Assembly (NCBI RefSeq): GCF_001698225.1
Contig: NZ_CP016594.1
Location: 1,736,001 to 1,800,000 of the forward strand
Source of the DNA: Gordonia terrae
GTDB lineage: Bacteria > Actinomycetota > Actinomycetes > Mycobacteriales > Mycobacteriaceae
Reading direction: 5' to 3'
DNA length: 64,000 bases
Part shown: positions 9,457-18,015 of the stretch, one piece after another
Layout: each line of letters begins with the position of its first letter
Position numbering within the stretch: the stretch's first letter is position 1
The notes under the pieces: generated by a model
What the model was told of the DNA's origin: nothing
Database searches by the model: none
The model's input: only the letters and a program-made list of their open reading frames with translations
Program-made: the position numbers and the translations under genes

Positions 9457-10122
9457 ATGAGCATCGCTGTCGAGCCACGGCACTGGCGCCATCTCCTGCT
9501 CGAACCGACCCTCAACAAGCAGTGCTGGGGTTTCGTCATCGGCTCCGCACTGTTCGCACTCGGATCGGCCCCCGGCTTCGGCGCCTGGGCGGGGGCGTCG
9601 AACTCCAACCTGTGCTACTTCGTCGGTGCCTGGTTCTTCACCGCGGCCGGACTGGTCCAGCTGCTCCGCAGCGGACCCGCCATCGTCTCCGTCGGTTACG
9701 GTTCGGGCACGATGGTGCGTGCGGAATGGCTTGCCGCATCGACCCAATCGGCCGGCACTATCATGTTCAACGTGAGTACAGCCTCCGCGCTCACCGCCCA
9801 TACCGCCGCGGCCGACAAGCATTTCGTCTGGTCTCCCGACGCGGCAGGTTCGGTGGCGTTCCTCATCAGCGGTGTCGCCGCGAGCATTGCCTACACCCGC
9901 ACCGACCGATGGTGGAATCCGCGGAGCGTCGAATGGTGGTCGACCCAGATCAACTGGGTCGGCTGCGTCGCGTTCGCGGTGTCCGCGGTGGGTGCCTACG
10001 TCCTCGCCGACGGCAACAGCCTGGACAACACCCTCGCCAACACCGGTACGTTCGTCGGCGCGCTGTGCTTCATGTTCGCGTCGCTCATCGTCGCGCCGGT
10101 CTGGAAGCGGGACAGGGGATGA
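9457..10122 (+). CDS. YrhK-like small multi-pass membrane protein
   Basis: This 221-residue protein has about five hydrophobic segments. The N-terminal stretch (residues about 10-70) resembles the YrhK domain. A second segment near 150-215 repeats the same pattern of an aromatic/Gly-rich helix followed by a helix of the FVGA.(W/C)F type, suggesting an internal duplication. Function is unknown. ATG 9457 is chosen because GAGGA lies 10 nt upstream; a GTG at 9424 would add a sequence with no family match. Its stop overlaps the start of the next AraC-type gene in an ATGA, so the two are translationally coupled. Confidence 0.7.
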   Translation: MSIAVEPRHWRHLLLEPTLNKQCWGFVIGSALFALGSAPGFGAWAGASNSNLCYFVGAWFFTAAGLVQLLRSGPAIVSVGYGSGTMVRAEWLAASTQSAGTIMFNVSTASALTAHTAAADKHFVWSPDAAGSVAFLISGVAASIAYTRTDRWWNPRSVEWWSTQINWVGCVAFAVSAVGAYVLADGNSLDNTLANTGTFVGALCFMFASLIVAPVWKRDRG

Positions 10123-11153
10123 CACCTTCTGGGCAGTCACCCGACACGGCTTCGGTATTCGCGGACGATGTCGTCGAGCAGTGGTACGGGGAGATCGGAG
10201 CATTCAGCCCGGTGGGCCAGAGCGCGACCCGCCATGTCTACCGGGCAGGTAGGGAAGGTGCCGCGCAGTACCTGCCGGCAGCACTTACGGTCTCCGGACC
10301 GGAGGGAGTCGAGAGCTTCGCCGAGATCGTTTTCTGGCGTCCCCTCTCGCTGATCTGCGCCTTCGCCGCGCTGCGTACGCCCTGCACGATGGTCGGCAAG
10401 GGCCCGCCCGATACGACCGGACGCGAGTCCTATGTCATCGTCGGCACCCAGTCCATGCCTACCACGGGGCTCATCACCCAGGGTCGCCGTTCGACGTCGT
10501 ATCGAGGAGAGGACTTTCTCGCCGTACTCAATACGTCGCGCAGATTCACGCACACGTCCTTCGACATCAGTGATCCAGTCGGGGTGTGGATACCCTCCGC
10601 GCTGCTGGCCGAGGATGCCGGAGAGGATGTACCCCCCATCATCGAGACCCCGCTCGCCCGCTCCGCCGCTGCGTTCGTGCGGAACTTCGCCCACGAGGTC
10701 GCGGTACGCGGGGCGGAAACCGACGCGGAGGCAGAGCTCGCCGCGATCGACGTCGTCCGTAGCGCCCTGCGCAGTGTGCGGACGGAGACCGCACAGATCG
10801 GCAACAACGTCACGAGCACCCAGGAGGCCGCGGTGGCACTTATCGAACAGAACTACCGCGACCCTGAGTTCACCGTCGACTCGATCGTCCGCAGCATGCA
10901 TGTCAGCCGACGCCATCTGTACCGGATGTTCACCGGGGTCGGTGAGTCACCGGCAGCACTGATCGCCCGGCGTCGGCTCGAGAGGGCCCGGACCCTGTTG
11001 GAGACGCAGGGCGACATCACCATCGACAGAGTTGCCGCGGCCTCGGGGTTCACGTCGGCGGCCATCCTGCGCAACAGATTTCGCGCTGAGTTCGGCGTGA
11101 CCCCGGACCTCTTCCGTCGCAACAGTTGTCAGACCGCAGGAGCGGATGGGTGA
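10119..11153 (+). CDS. AraC-family transcriptional regulator (AraC_binding_2 type)
   Basis: This is a 344-residue DNA-binding regulator. The first 200 residues look like the AraC_binding_2 sensing domain. The C-terminus carries the two helix-turn-helix motifs of AraC, with core DSIVRSMHVSRRHLYRMF and the second HTH RVAAASGFTSAAILRNRFR, ending in the typical FG.TP..FRR. ATG 10119 overlaps the TGA of the membrane protein gene (ATGA). A near-paralogue follows with an 8-bp overlap. The ligand is unknown. Because of its position it may control the gad region, which is an inference. Confidence 0.88.
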   Translation: MTPSGQSPDTASVFADDVVEQWYGEIGAFSPVGQSATRHVYRAGREGAAQYLPAALTVSGPEGVESFAEIVFWRPLSLICAFAALRTPCTMVGKGPPDTTGRESYVIVGTQSMPTTGLITQGRRSTSYRGEDFLAVLNTSRRFTHTSFDISDPVGVWIPSALLAEDAGEDVPPIIETPLARSAAAFVRNFAHEVAVRGAETDAEAELAAIDVVRSALRSVRTETAQIGNNVTSTQEAAVALIEQNYRDPEFTVDSIVRSMHVSRRHLYRMFTGVGESPAALIARRRLERARTLLETQGDITIDRVAAASGFTSAAILRNRFRAEFGVTPDLFRRNSCQTAGADG

Positions 11154-12234
11154 AGGTGCGCGGATGAACGGCCGAGGCTACTCCCGCAGGGGCCTTGAAC
11201 CCGCCGTCGTAGATGCTTGGTACGACCGGTGGGGGGTGCGGCATCCGGACGAGTTGCCCGACCCCATTCGCCTCCGCGGACGGGCAGGTCTCGCGGCCTA
11301 TTCGTCGGCATTCAGTTCGGTCAACGCTGAGTTTCCAGAGGGCTACGAGTCGATCATCTATCACCGCAAGATGTCGATGATGATGGCGCACTGCGAGTTA
11401 CACACACCAAGAACGACGGAGCTGACCAGGGCGGCGATCCGAGAGATGCCGATCGACCTGGTGATCGTCGCCGCTCATGTTCTCGAGTCCGATCTCCGTA
11501 TCACCCAGTACGGCACGGAGATGGCATACGGCGAGGGGCAGTTGGTCGTCCTGGCGTTGGACAGTCCGTTCGTGAACGTCGTCGACTGTGTCGCAGACAG
11601 CGCGATGTTGCTCATCCCCAAGCGGTTGCTCGGTCTCAGCAGCGAGTCCGGATCGGCGCCGCGCCTCCCGGTTGCCGCTGACTCACTCGTATCGAGGTCG
11701 ACGGCGCAGTTCGTGCGTCGGTTCGCCAGTGACGCTGCGATGCTGGGACGAGAGGTCACCACGGAGATGGAGCTCGCGGCGATCCGGATGATCCGGGAGG
11801 CGATCGGTATGCACAGCTACCACGAGCGTCATCCCCAGCGCGACAGCGTCATGGTGCGCGAGGCCGCTGCCGAGCTGATCGAACAACACTTCGCAGATCC
11901 GCGCTATTCGGCGGATTCGATCGCGTCGGCGCTGCACATGAGCCGCCGCCATCTCTATCGGCACTTCGCCGACGCGGATACCTCGCCAGCGATCTTGCTC
12001 AAGCGACGTCGACTTGCGCACGCTATGGAGTTGCTCGCCGCCGAGCCGGACCTACCGCTCGACGCGGTCGCCGGACGGTCGGGTTTCCTGTCGGTCGCCG
12101 CCCTGCGCGGCCGATTGCGGGCGGAATTCGGGGCGGGGTGGACCGAAATTCGCACTCCGGTTCACCCACCGCGTCCGCCGGCATCTCCGAAATCATCGGG
12201 ACATCACCGCGCGCAAGGACCGACCGGGGGCTGA
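11146..12234 (+). CDS. AraC-family transcriptional regulator (second tandem copy)
   Basis: This 362-residue protein has the same architecture as its upstream neighbour: an AraC_binding_2-like N-terminal half, then a C-terminal AraC HTH pair (DSIASALHMSRRHLYRHF and AVAGRSGFLSVAALRGRLR). It diverges strongly at the N-terminus, so the pair is not a recent duplication. The ATG at 11146 overlaps the previous stop by 8 bp. A second ATG at 11164 has a better spaced GAAGG and is a fair alternative that shortens the protein by six residues. Two overlapping AraC genes suggest heteromeric or hierarchical control of one target, which is inference. Confidence 0.86.
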   Translation: MGEGARMNGRGYSRRGLEPAVVDAWYDRWGVRHPDELPDPIRLRGRAGLAAYSSAFSSVNAEFPEGYESIIYHRKMSMMMAHCELHTPRTTELTRAAIREMPIDLVIVAAHVLESDLRITQYGTEMAYGEGQLVVLALDSPFVNVVDCVADSAMLLIPKRLLGLSSESGSAPRLPVAADSLVSRSTAQFVRRFASDAAMLGREVTTEMELAAIRMIREAIGMHSYHERHPQRDSVMVREAAAELIEQHFADPRYSADSIASALHMSRRHLYRHFADADTSPAILLKRRRLAHAMELLAAEPDLPLDAVAGRSGFLSVAALRGRLRAEFGAGWTEIRTPVHPPRPPASPKSSGHHRAQGPTGG

Positions 12235-12273
12235 CCCGCTTCTGCAGGTTTCCATAGCCGGTACAGTCGGTCG

Positions 12274-13419
12274 ATGCTCTGCCGACCACCGCGGACCGCG
12301 ACGCCAACCCTCATCGTTCTGCTGCTCTGGCTCGGGTCCCTCGTCGTGACCGGCCCTGCCACCGCCGCCGCCCCCGCCGACGGGTTCGTGTTCACCACCA
12401 CCGACGTCGTTGCCGACGAACTCCCCTCGGCGGCCGCATCGGGCACCCGGCTCACCTACGCGACGCGCGATCAGAACGGCCGCCCGGCGATGTCGAGCGG
12501 CGTGTACTGGGTGCCGAAGGGGACGCCGCCGGCCGGTGGCTGGCCGATCGTCTCCTGGGCACACGGGACGGTGGGCCTGGCCGATGAGTGCGCGCCGACC
12601 CTGCACCGGCTCGGCGATGGCGTCGAAGCGCCCGTGCGGGCGGCACTCGCAGCCGGTTATGCCGTGACCGCAACCGATTACGCCGGGCTCGGATCGGCGG
12701 GGGAGACGGAGTACCTCGGCGGCCGGGCGGCGGCGTATTCGGTGCTCGACATGATCCGCGCGGCGCGATCGGTCGATCCCTCACTCGGGTCGCGATGGGT
12801 GTCGACCGGCCATTCGCAAGGCGGGCACGCCGCGCTGCAGGCGGGCCGCCTCGCCGCGGACCACGCACCCGAGCTGCCGGTGGCCGGCATCGTCGCGATC
12901 GCCCCGGTCTCGTCGCTGGAGAACCTGTTCGGATTGTTCGGCCCCCGCGTCCCCGGTCTCGGCGCGCTCAACGTCCTCAGTGCGCCGTTCCTGTTCACCC
13001 TCGCCGGACTCGACCACGCCCACCCGGAGCTCGGTGTCGCCGACTTCCTGACCTCCGACGGCAAGCGTTTCCTCGACCGCGCGCGAGCCCGGTGCAACGG
13101 CGATCTCGTCGACGCGCTGCGGTCGGTGTCCCCGGGCTCGCTCGTCGCGTCCTCGTTCACCGCCGAGCCGGAGTTCCGCAACGCCTTGCGCGAGTATGCC
13201 GAGGTCCCCACCTCCGGGTATCCGGCGAAGGTCACTCTCGCACATGGGCTTCTCGATCCGGTGCTGCCCTATCCGCTCAGTCGCTCCCTGCGGTCGGCGA
13301 TGCGCGAGGCCGGTACCGATGTCGACCTCAAGACCTACGCACGCGCCGACCACAGCAGTGTCGTCGACGAGTCGCTGCCCGACGTGATGACCGCGATCCG
13401 GGAGTCGTTCGGCCGGTAG
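12274..13419 (+). CDS. secreted lipase (LIP/secretory lipase family alpha/beta hydrolase)
   Basis: This 381-residue exported esterase or lipase has a classical N-terminal signal (hydrophobic 12-27, cleavage likely near Ala32-Ala33). The fold motifs are WAHGTVG (oxyanion region, about 95-101), the nucleophile elbow GHSQGG with Ser181, Asp328 in LLDPVLP, and His360 in RADHSS. This is a complete Ser-Asp-His triad. Family members hydrolyse triacylglycerols or other esters outside the cell. It stands alone on the plus strand after the AraC pair and ends 3 bp before the convergent stop of the ABC-F gene. Confidence 0.87.
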   Translation: MLCRPPRTATPTLIVLLLWLGSLVVTGPATAAAPADGFVFTTTDVVADELPSAAASGTRLTYATRDQNGRPAMSSGVYWVPKGTPPAGGWPIVSWAHGTVGLADECAPTLHRLGDGVEAPVRAALAAGYAVTATDYAGLGSAGETEYLGGRAAAYSVLDMIRAARSVDPSLGSRWVSTGHSQGGHAALQAGRLAADHAPELPVAGIVAIAPVSSLENLFGLFGPRVPGLGALNVLSAPFLFTLAGLDHAHPELGVADFLTSDGKRFLDRARARCNGDLVDALRSVSPGSLVASSFTAEPEFRNALREYAEVPTSGYPAKVTLAHGLLDPVLPYPLSRSLRSAMREAGTDVDLKTYARADHSSVVDESLPDVMTAIRESFGR

Positions 13420-13422
13420 CGA

Positions 13423-15231
13423 TCACTCGAGCGCTTCGCCGAGTTCCATCCAGCGTTCCTCGACCTCGGCCAGCTCGGTCTCCATCGCGCGGATGCTCTC
13501 CGTCTCCGCGGCGAGCCCCTGGTAATCGGAGTGATCGTGGTCGGCCAGCGCGGCTCGGGCGGAGTCGATCTTGCTGTGCAGCTTGTCGATCCGACGTTCC
13601 AGCGAGGCCAGCTCCTTGTTGGCCGCGCGGAGCTCGGCGCCACTGAGAGACGGGCTCGAGTTCCCGCCGGCAGGGGTCGACGCGGTCGCCGAGGCCACCG
13701 CCGAGTTGCTCTTCGACTGTGCTGCACGCAGTTTCAGGAACTCGTCGACCCCGTTCGGGAGGTGACGCAGCTTGCCGTCGAGGACGGCGAACTGCTGATC
13801 GGTGACGCGTTCGAGGAAGTACCGGTCGTGCGAGACGACGATGAGCGTGCCCGGCCAGGAGTCGAGGAGATCCTCGAGCGCGGCGAGCATGTCGGTGTCG
13901 AGGTCGTTGGTCGGCTCGTCGAGAATCAGCACGTTGGGGGCGGCGAGCAGGATGAGGAGCAGCTGCAGCCGACGCTTCTGCCCGCCGGACAGGTCTTTGA
14001 CGGGGGTGGAGAGCTGGGCGGTGTCGAAGCCCAGTCGTTCGAGGAGTTGCGACGGCGAGAGCTCCTGCGCCTTCGACCCCGAGCCGAAGGTGTAGGTGGT
14101 CTGTAGTTCGGCGATCACCTTCCGGACCGGGTCGTCGAGGTACCGGTCGAGATCGTCGAGGCGTTGGGTCAGCGTCGCGACCTTGACGGTCTTGCCACGC
14201 TTGACCCGTCCGCCGGTCGGCTCCACGGTGCCGGCGATGAGGCCGAGGAGCGTCGACTTGCCGGCGCCGTTGACGCCGAGGATGCCGGTTCGCTCACCCG
14301 GGGCGAGTCGCCACTCGACGCCGTCGAGGACGTCGCGGTCGCCATAGGACACCGACACGTCGAGGAGGTCCACGACGTCTTTGCCCAGACGCGCGGTGGC
14401 CAGGGACTGCAGGGCGACCGTGTCGCGCACCGGCGGGACGTCGGCGATCAGCGCGTTGGCGGCGTCGATGCGGAACTTCGGCTTGGAGGTCCGCGCGGGG
14501 GCCCCGCGACGCAGCCAGGCGAGTTCCTTGCGGGCGAGGTTCTGCCGACGCGCCTCGACGGCCGCGGCCTGCCGGTCGCGTTCGACGCGCTGCAGGATGT
14601 AGGCGGCATAACCGCCTTCAAACGGTTCGACGATCCGGTCGTGCACCTCCCAGGTGACGGTGCAGACCTCGTCGAGGAACCACCGATCGTGGGTGACGAC
14701 CATCAGTCCGCCGGCGTTGACCGGCCAGCGCCGCTTGAGGTGCTCGGCGAGCCAGGTGATGGCCTCGACGTCGAGGTGGTTGGTCGGCTCGTCCAGCGCG
14801 AGGACGTCGTGCTCGCCGGCGAGCAGCCGGGCCAGCGACACCCGACGGCGCTGACCGCCCGACAGCGAACTGGTGGGCGCCGCCCATTCGACGTCCCCGA
14901 GCAGTCCGCCGATGACGTCGCGGACCTTGGCGTCGCCCGCCCATTCGTGTTCGGGGCGGTCGCCGACGACTGCATGCCCGACGGTCTCGTCCTCGTCGAA
15001 GACGTCGACCTGGTCCAGGACACCGATCCGCACTCCGCCACGCACGGTGACGCGACCGGAATCCGGCTGCATCCGTCCGGCGAGCATCGCCATCAGGCTC
15101 GACTTGCCGTCGCCGTTGCGGCCGACGATCCCGATGCGGTCGCCCTCGTTGACCCCGAGGGACACCGACTCGAAGACCTTGGTGGTCGGGTATTCCAGGC
15201 CTAGGGTTTCCGCGCCGAGTAGATGAGCCAC
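13423..15231 (-). CDS. ABC-F family ATPase (Uup-like, with C-terminal coiled coil)
   Basis: This 602-residue cytosolic ABC-F protein has two nucleotide-binding domains and no membrane segment. Domain 1 has Walker A GRNGDGKSS, signature SLSGGQRRR and Walker B ALDEPTNHLD. Domain 2 has GVNGAGKST, LSGGQKRR and LILDEPTNDLD. The linker between them (about 225-300) is Arg/Lys-rich. The last 70 residues are a charged helical hairpin like the Uup C-terminal domain. ABC-F proteins act on the ribosome or on nucleic acid and are not transporters. The start is GTG at 15231. This copy looks like housekeeping, unlike the second ABC-F gene at 33.5-35.1 kb. Confidence 0.9.
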   Translation of the reverse strand: MAHLLGAETLGLEYPTTKVFESVSLGVNEGDRIGIVGRNGDGKSSLMAMLAGRMQPDSGRVTVRGGVRIGVLDQVDVFDEDETVGHAVVGDRPEHEWAGDAKVRDVIGGLLGDVEWAAPTSSLSGGQRRRVSLARLLAGEHDVLALDEPTNHLDVEAITWLAEHLKRRWPVNAGGLMVVTHDRWFLDEVCTVTWEVHDRIVEPFEGGYAAYILQRVERDRQAAAVEARRQNLARKELAWLRRGAPARTSKPKFRIDAANALIADVPPVRDTVALQSLATARLGKDVVDLLDVSVSYGDRDVLDGVEWRLAPGERTGILGVNGAGKSTLLGLIAGTVEPTGGRVKRGKTVKVATLTQRLDDLDRYLDDPVRKVIAELQTTYTFGSGSKAQELSPSQLLERLGFDTAQLSTPVKDLSGGQKRRLQLLLILLAAPNVLILDEPTNDLDTDMLAALEDLLDSWPGTLIVVSHDRYFLERVTDQQFAVLDGKLRHLPNGVDEFLKLRAAQSKSNSAVASATASTPAGGNSSPSLSGAELRAANKELASLERRIDKLHSKIDSARAALADHDHSDYQGLAAETESIRAMETELAEVEERWMELGEALE

Positions 15232-15263
15232 CCGTCAGACGCTAGTGGGTGGCCGGTGCCGGG

Positions 15264-16154
15264 CTAACGGCGGATGGCCCCGTTGACCATGGCCGCGAAC
15301 GCGACGGCGCCCGCCTGGTTGACGTGGAAGGGCAGCGCGATGCGATTCGACAGCGAGCTCTCGTACCAGGGGTTGATCAGGTTGCACGCATCGTGGCCCG
15401 CCGATCGCCGGTTCGCGTCGATGAAGGTGCCGCCGACCTTGGTCGACGCCCGCCAGAGCGCGCCGTTGGCACGATTGAAGACCTCGCGCATCCATCGGGC
15501 GTCGGGGTCGCTCAGGGGTACGAGCGGCCAGCATCCGCTGAAGCCGATGAAACCACCGAGCCCGACGACGATGATCTGGGCCTTCGGCGCCTTCTGCCGG
15601 ATCGCACGCAGCGCCGGTGTCACCCGGTTCTCCATCAGGTCGATCCGCCACCGGACCTCGTTTTCGAGAGCGCGGTTGTGGCGACAGCGGCGGTCGGTGA
15701 ACGCGGGGGTCCGGCACTGGTTCAGGATCGCGTTCCACCGCATGTCGTTGCCGCCGATACTCACGGTGATCACTTGCGCATCACGGGGGACCAGGTGCAG
15801 CTGAATCGGTTTGGTACCGCCGCTGGTGTGCTGCGGGGACCGGTACAGGTGTGTCGCCTGCGCGCCCGCACACGAGGCGTCGATGAAACGCCGCGGCAGG
15901 GTCGCCCCGGCGACGAGGGTCGGGTAGTTGAACGCCGACCGCTTACATCCCGCGAAGTACGCGGGGGTCGGGGTGTAGAAACTCCCGGACGCACGCGAAT
16001 CTCCGAGCGCCACGTAGGTGCCGCCGGTGTAGCGCACGGGGGCGGCCTGCGCGGGCGCGGCCACCGCCGCCATCATCGACACCACGAACGCGGTGACCAA
16101 CACCGTCGCCAACACCTGGAATCCGCCCCGGACAAACCCCACCACGCACACCAC
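15264..16154 (-). CDS. secreted SGNH/GDSL-family hydrolase
   Basis: This is a 296-residue exported hydrolase. Residues 1-38 form a signal peptide (long hydrophobic core, APAQAAP cleavage region). The mature part begins with block I, ALGDSRASG, giving nucleophile Ser53. Block III is VSIGGNDM with oxyanion Asn136. A late PFHVNQAG supplies His277. Paired cysteines suggest disulfides, in line with export. Related actinobacterial proteins act as esterases or lipases on lipids or acylated glycans. The gap to the ABC-F gene is 32 bp on the same strand, but the genes do not look functionally linked. Confidence 0.87.
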   Translation of the reverse strand: MVCVVGFVRGGFQVLATVLVTAFVVSMMAAVAAPAQAAPVRYTGGTYVALGDSRASGSFYTPTPAYFAGCKRSAFNYPTLVAGATLPRRFIDASCAGAQATHLYRSPQHTSGGTKPIQLHLVPRDAQVITVSIGGNDMRWNAILNQCRTPAFTDRRCRHNRALENEVRWRIDLMENRVTPALRAIRQKAPKAQIIVVGLGGFIGFSGCWPLVPLSDPDARWMREVFNRANGALWRASTKVGGTFIDANRRSAGHDACNLINPWYESSLSNRIALPFHVNQAGAVAFAAMVNGAIRR

Positions 16155-16211
16155 TTCCGCTACCCGCCGATTGCTCAGGAAATCTTAAGGCAACGACCCC
16201 GGGTCCGGCCG

Positions 16212-16258
16212 CAGAGTGCGGGATCGGTCTCGGAAGTCGGCACAGATACCGCACTCTG
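16212..16258. repeat. 47-bp palindromic element, upstream copy (locus A)
   Basis: This imperfect palindrome has outer arms CAGAGTGCGG and CCGCACTCTG. It matches the element at 16735-16781 over its whole 47 bp, including an off-centre GGAAnnCGGCAC core that gives both the same orientation. It lies 45 nt before the start of a decayed AbiEi-type gene. It is not at a gene end, so a terminator role is unlikely. Confidence 0.8.
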
Positions 16259-16303
16259 CCGCGGACGTGGAACCTGCACGGTTCGGCGTGCGTCTACCTG
16301 TGC

Positions 16304-16730
16304 ATGGCCACTGCACCTGCCTTGCGGGCATTCGCTCTGGCGCGCGACGGCGTTGTCACCGCGGCCGAAGCCGGCGAGCACGGTCTCGTGACCACACGGC
16401 CGGCGACGACAACCGTCACCGCTTCGCGGAGTTGGCACGGTTCGCCGGTGAAGGGGACGCTCGTCGTGCGAAGAAACCTCGACGAGTCCGACATCGTGGT
16501 CGAGAAGGGCCTCACGGTGACGACCGTGCCGCTGTCCGTCCTCGAGGGTGCCATCGAAGGAAAGATCGACGTGCTCGACCGCGCCTTGCAGGACAAGAGG
16601 GTCACCGTCGATGCTCTGGTGCAGACGTATCAGCGTCGACGACGCTGCCGAGGTGCACACGAGATGGCGAAGATGCTCGCGCTCCTGGGTTCTGGTGCTC
16701 GTTCGGTCGCCGAGCGATCGCCTGATAGTC
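16304..16730 (+). pseudogene. decayed AbiEi/DUF559-type gene (paralogue of the gene at 38880)
   Basis: The reading frame from ATG 16304 aligns with the intact protein encoded at 38880-39767, but large parts are missing. Matching blocks are the start (LR..AL.RDGV.T with a GLT/GLV turn), then a jump over about 65 residues of the intact protein (the DNA-binding and WWHGL region). The match resumes with the conserved stretches (G(T/S)PV.G, VRR, and PLSVLE.AIE) and ends at SGARSVAER. Everything after that is absent, including the whole PDDEXK-like nuclease domain. The frame then runs into a palindrome at 16735. It is therefore an internally deleted and truncated relic, not a small gene. Confidence 0.8.
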
Positions 16731-16734
16731 CTCA

Positions 16735-16781
16735 CAGAGTGCGGGATTCGTACTGGAAACCGGCACGAATCCCGCACTCTG
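16735..16781. repeat. 47-bp palindromic element, downstream copy (locus A)
   Basis: This is a perfect palindrome with 17-bp arms around a 13-nt centre, starting just after the point where the relic gene loses homology. It is the better preserved of the two copies; the upstream copy carries mismatches in the inner arm. It lies between convergent reading directions (relic plus, acyl-CoA dehydrogenase minus), so it may also stop transcription. The matching upstream copy argues that it is part of a paired element. Confidence 0.8.
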
Positions 16782-16799
16782 CGGACGCGGGTCCTACAC

Positions 16800-17957
16800 C
16801 TACAGGCCGAGATCCTTGGCGATGATCGTCTTCATGACCTCGCTGGTGCCGCCGTAGATGCGGGTGACACGGGTGTCGGCGTACAGCCGGGCGATCGGGT
16901 ACTCCAGGACGTAGCCGTACCCGCCGTGCAACTGCAGGCACTTGTCGATGACCTTGCCCGCCGTCTCGGTGGCGAACAGCTTCGCGCGGGCCGCGTCCGG
17001 GACGGTGAGCTCGCCCTCGTTGTGGAGTTCGAGTGCCCGGTCGACGAATTGCCGGATGGCCTCCACCTCGGCGGAGCACTCGGCGAGTACGAACTTGGTG
17101 TTTTGGAACGCGGCAACGGGTTTGCCGAAGACGTCGCGCTCCTTGGTGTAGGCGATCGCGTGCTGGACGGCGGCGGCCGCGGTGGCCGACGCCCCGATGG
17201 CGATGGTCAGCCGTTCCTGCGCGAGGTTGTGCGCCAGGTAGGAGAAGCCCGCGCCCTCCTCGCCGAGCCGATCCTCGACGGGAACCCGGACCGAGCTGAA
17301 CGAGAGCTCGGCGGTGTCGGAGGCCTTGAGTCCGATCTTCTCGATCTTGCGACCCACCGCGAAACCCTCGGATGCGGTGTCGACGACCAGGATCGACAGC
17401 CCCGCACGACGATTCGACTCGTCGAACGCCGCGGTTCGGGCGACCACCAGGATGCGATCGGCCAGCGCTCCACCCGTGATGAACGTCTTCGCGCCGTCGA
17501 GTACGTAGTGCGACCCGTCCTCGGACAGCTTGGCCGTGGTCGAGATGTTGGCGAGGTCCGAGCCGGTTCCGGGTTCGGTCATCGCAATGGCGAACATGAG
17601 TTCGCCGGAACAGAATCCGGGCAGCCAGCGCTGCTTCTGCTCGTCGGTGGCGTACTCGACGAGGTAGGGGAGGATCAGGTTGGAGTGCACCGAGTAGCTG
17701 CCGAAGGTGACACCCGCGGCCGAGGTCTCCTCGGCGATCACCATCGAGTAGGTGAAGTCCGAGACACCTCCGCCGCCGAACTCCTCGGGCGCTTCGATAC
17801 CCAGGACGCCGAGTTCGCCCAGCCGGTTGTAGAACTCGCGCGGCGGATGCCCCTGCTTCTCCCAGTCGTGGTAGACGGGCGCAACCTCTTTGGCGATGAA
17901 GTCCCTGATCGTCTTGCGGAAGGATTCGTGGTCCTCGGTGAAGATGCGGCGCTGCAT
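16800..17957 (-). CDS. acyl-CoA dehydrogenase (long-chain/isovaleryl-type active site)
   Basis: This FAD-dependent enzyme of 385 residues oxidises acyl-CoA to trans-2-enoyl-CoA. The family motif MTEPGTGSD (127-134) and the FAD contact RDVFGKP..AFQ are present. At the usual catalytic spot it reads IYGGTSEV (367-374) with Gly in place of Glu. Glu248 in QERL of helix G most likely serves as the base, as in long-chain and isovaleryl-CoA dehydrogenases. It lies 58 bp downstream of a second acyl-CoA dehydrogenase on the same strand, so the two are likely one operon. The substrate is not readable. Confidence 0.9.
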   Translation of the reverse strand: MQRRIFTEDHESFRKTIRDFIAKEVAPVYHDWEKQGHPPREFYNRLGELGVLGIEAPEEFGGGGVSDFTYSMVIAEETSAAGVTFGSYSVHSNLILPYLVEYATDEQKQRWLPGFCSGELMFAIAMTEPGTGSDLANISTTAKLSEDGSHYVLDGAKTFITGGALADRILVVARTAAFDESNRRAGLSILVVDTASEGFAVGRKIEKIGLKASDTAELSFSSVRVPVEDRLGEEGAGFSYLAHNLAQERLTIAIGASATAAAAVQHAIAYTKERDVFGKPVAAFQNTKFVLAECSAEVEAIRQFVDRALELHNEGELTVPDAARAKLFATETAGKVIDKCLQLHGGYGYVLEYPIARLYADTRVTRIYGGTSEVMKTIIAKDLGL

Positions 17958-18015
17958 GTGATCCCTCGAAACTGTTGTGGGCGGGTGGTTCTGACGACGT
18001 TCATCCCTGCGGCGG

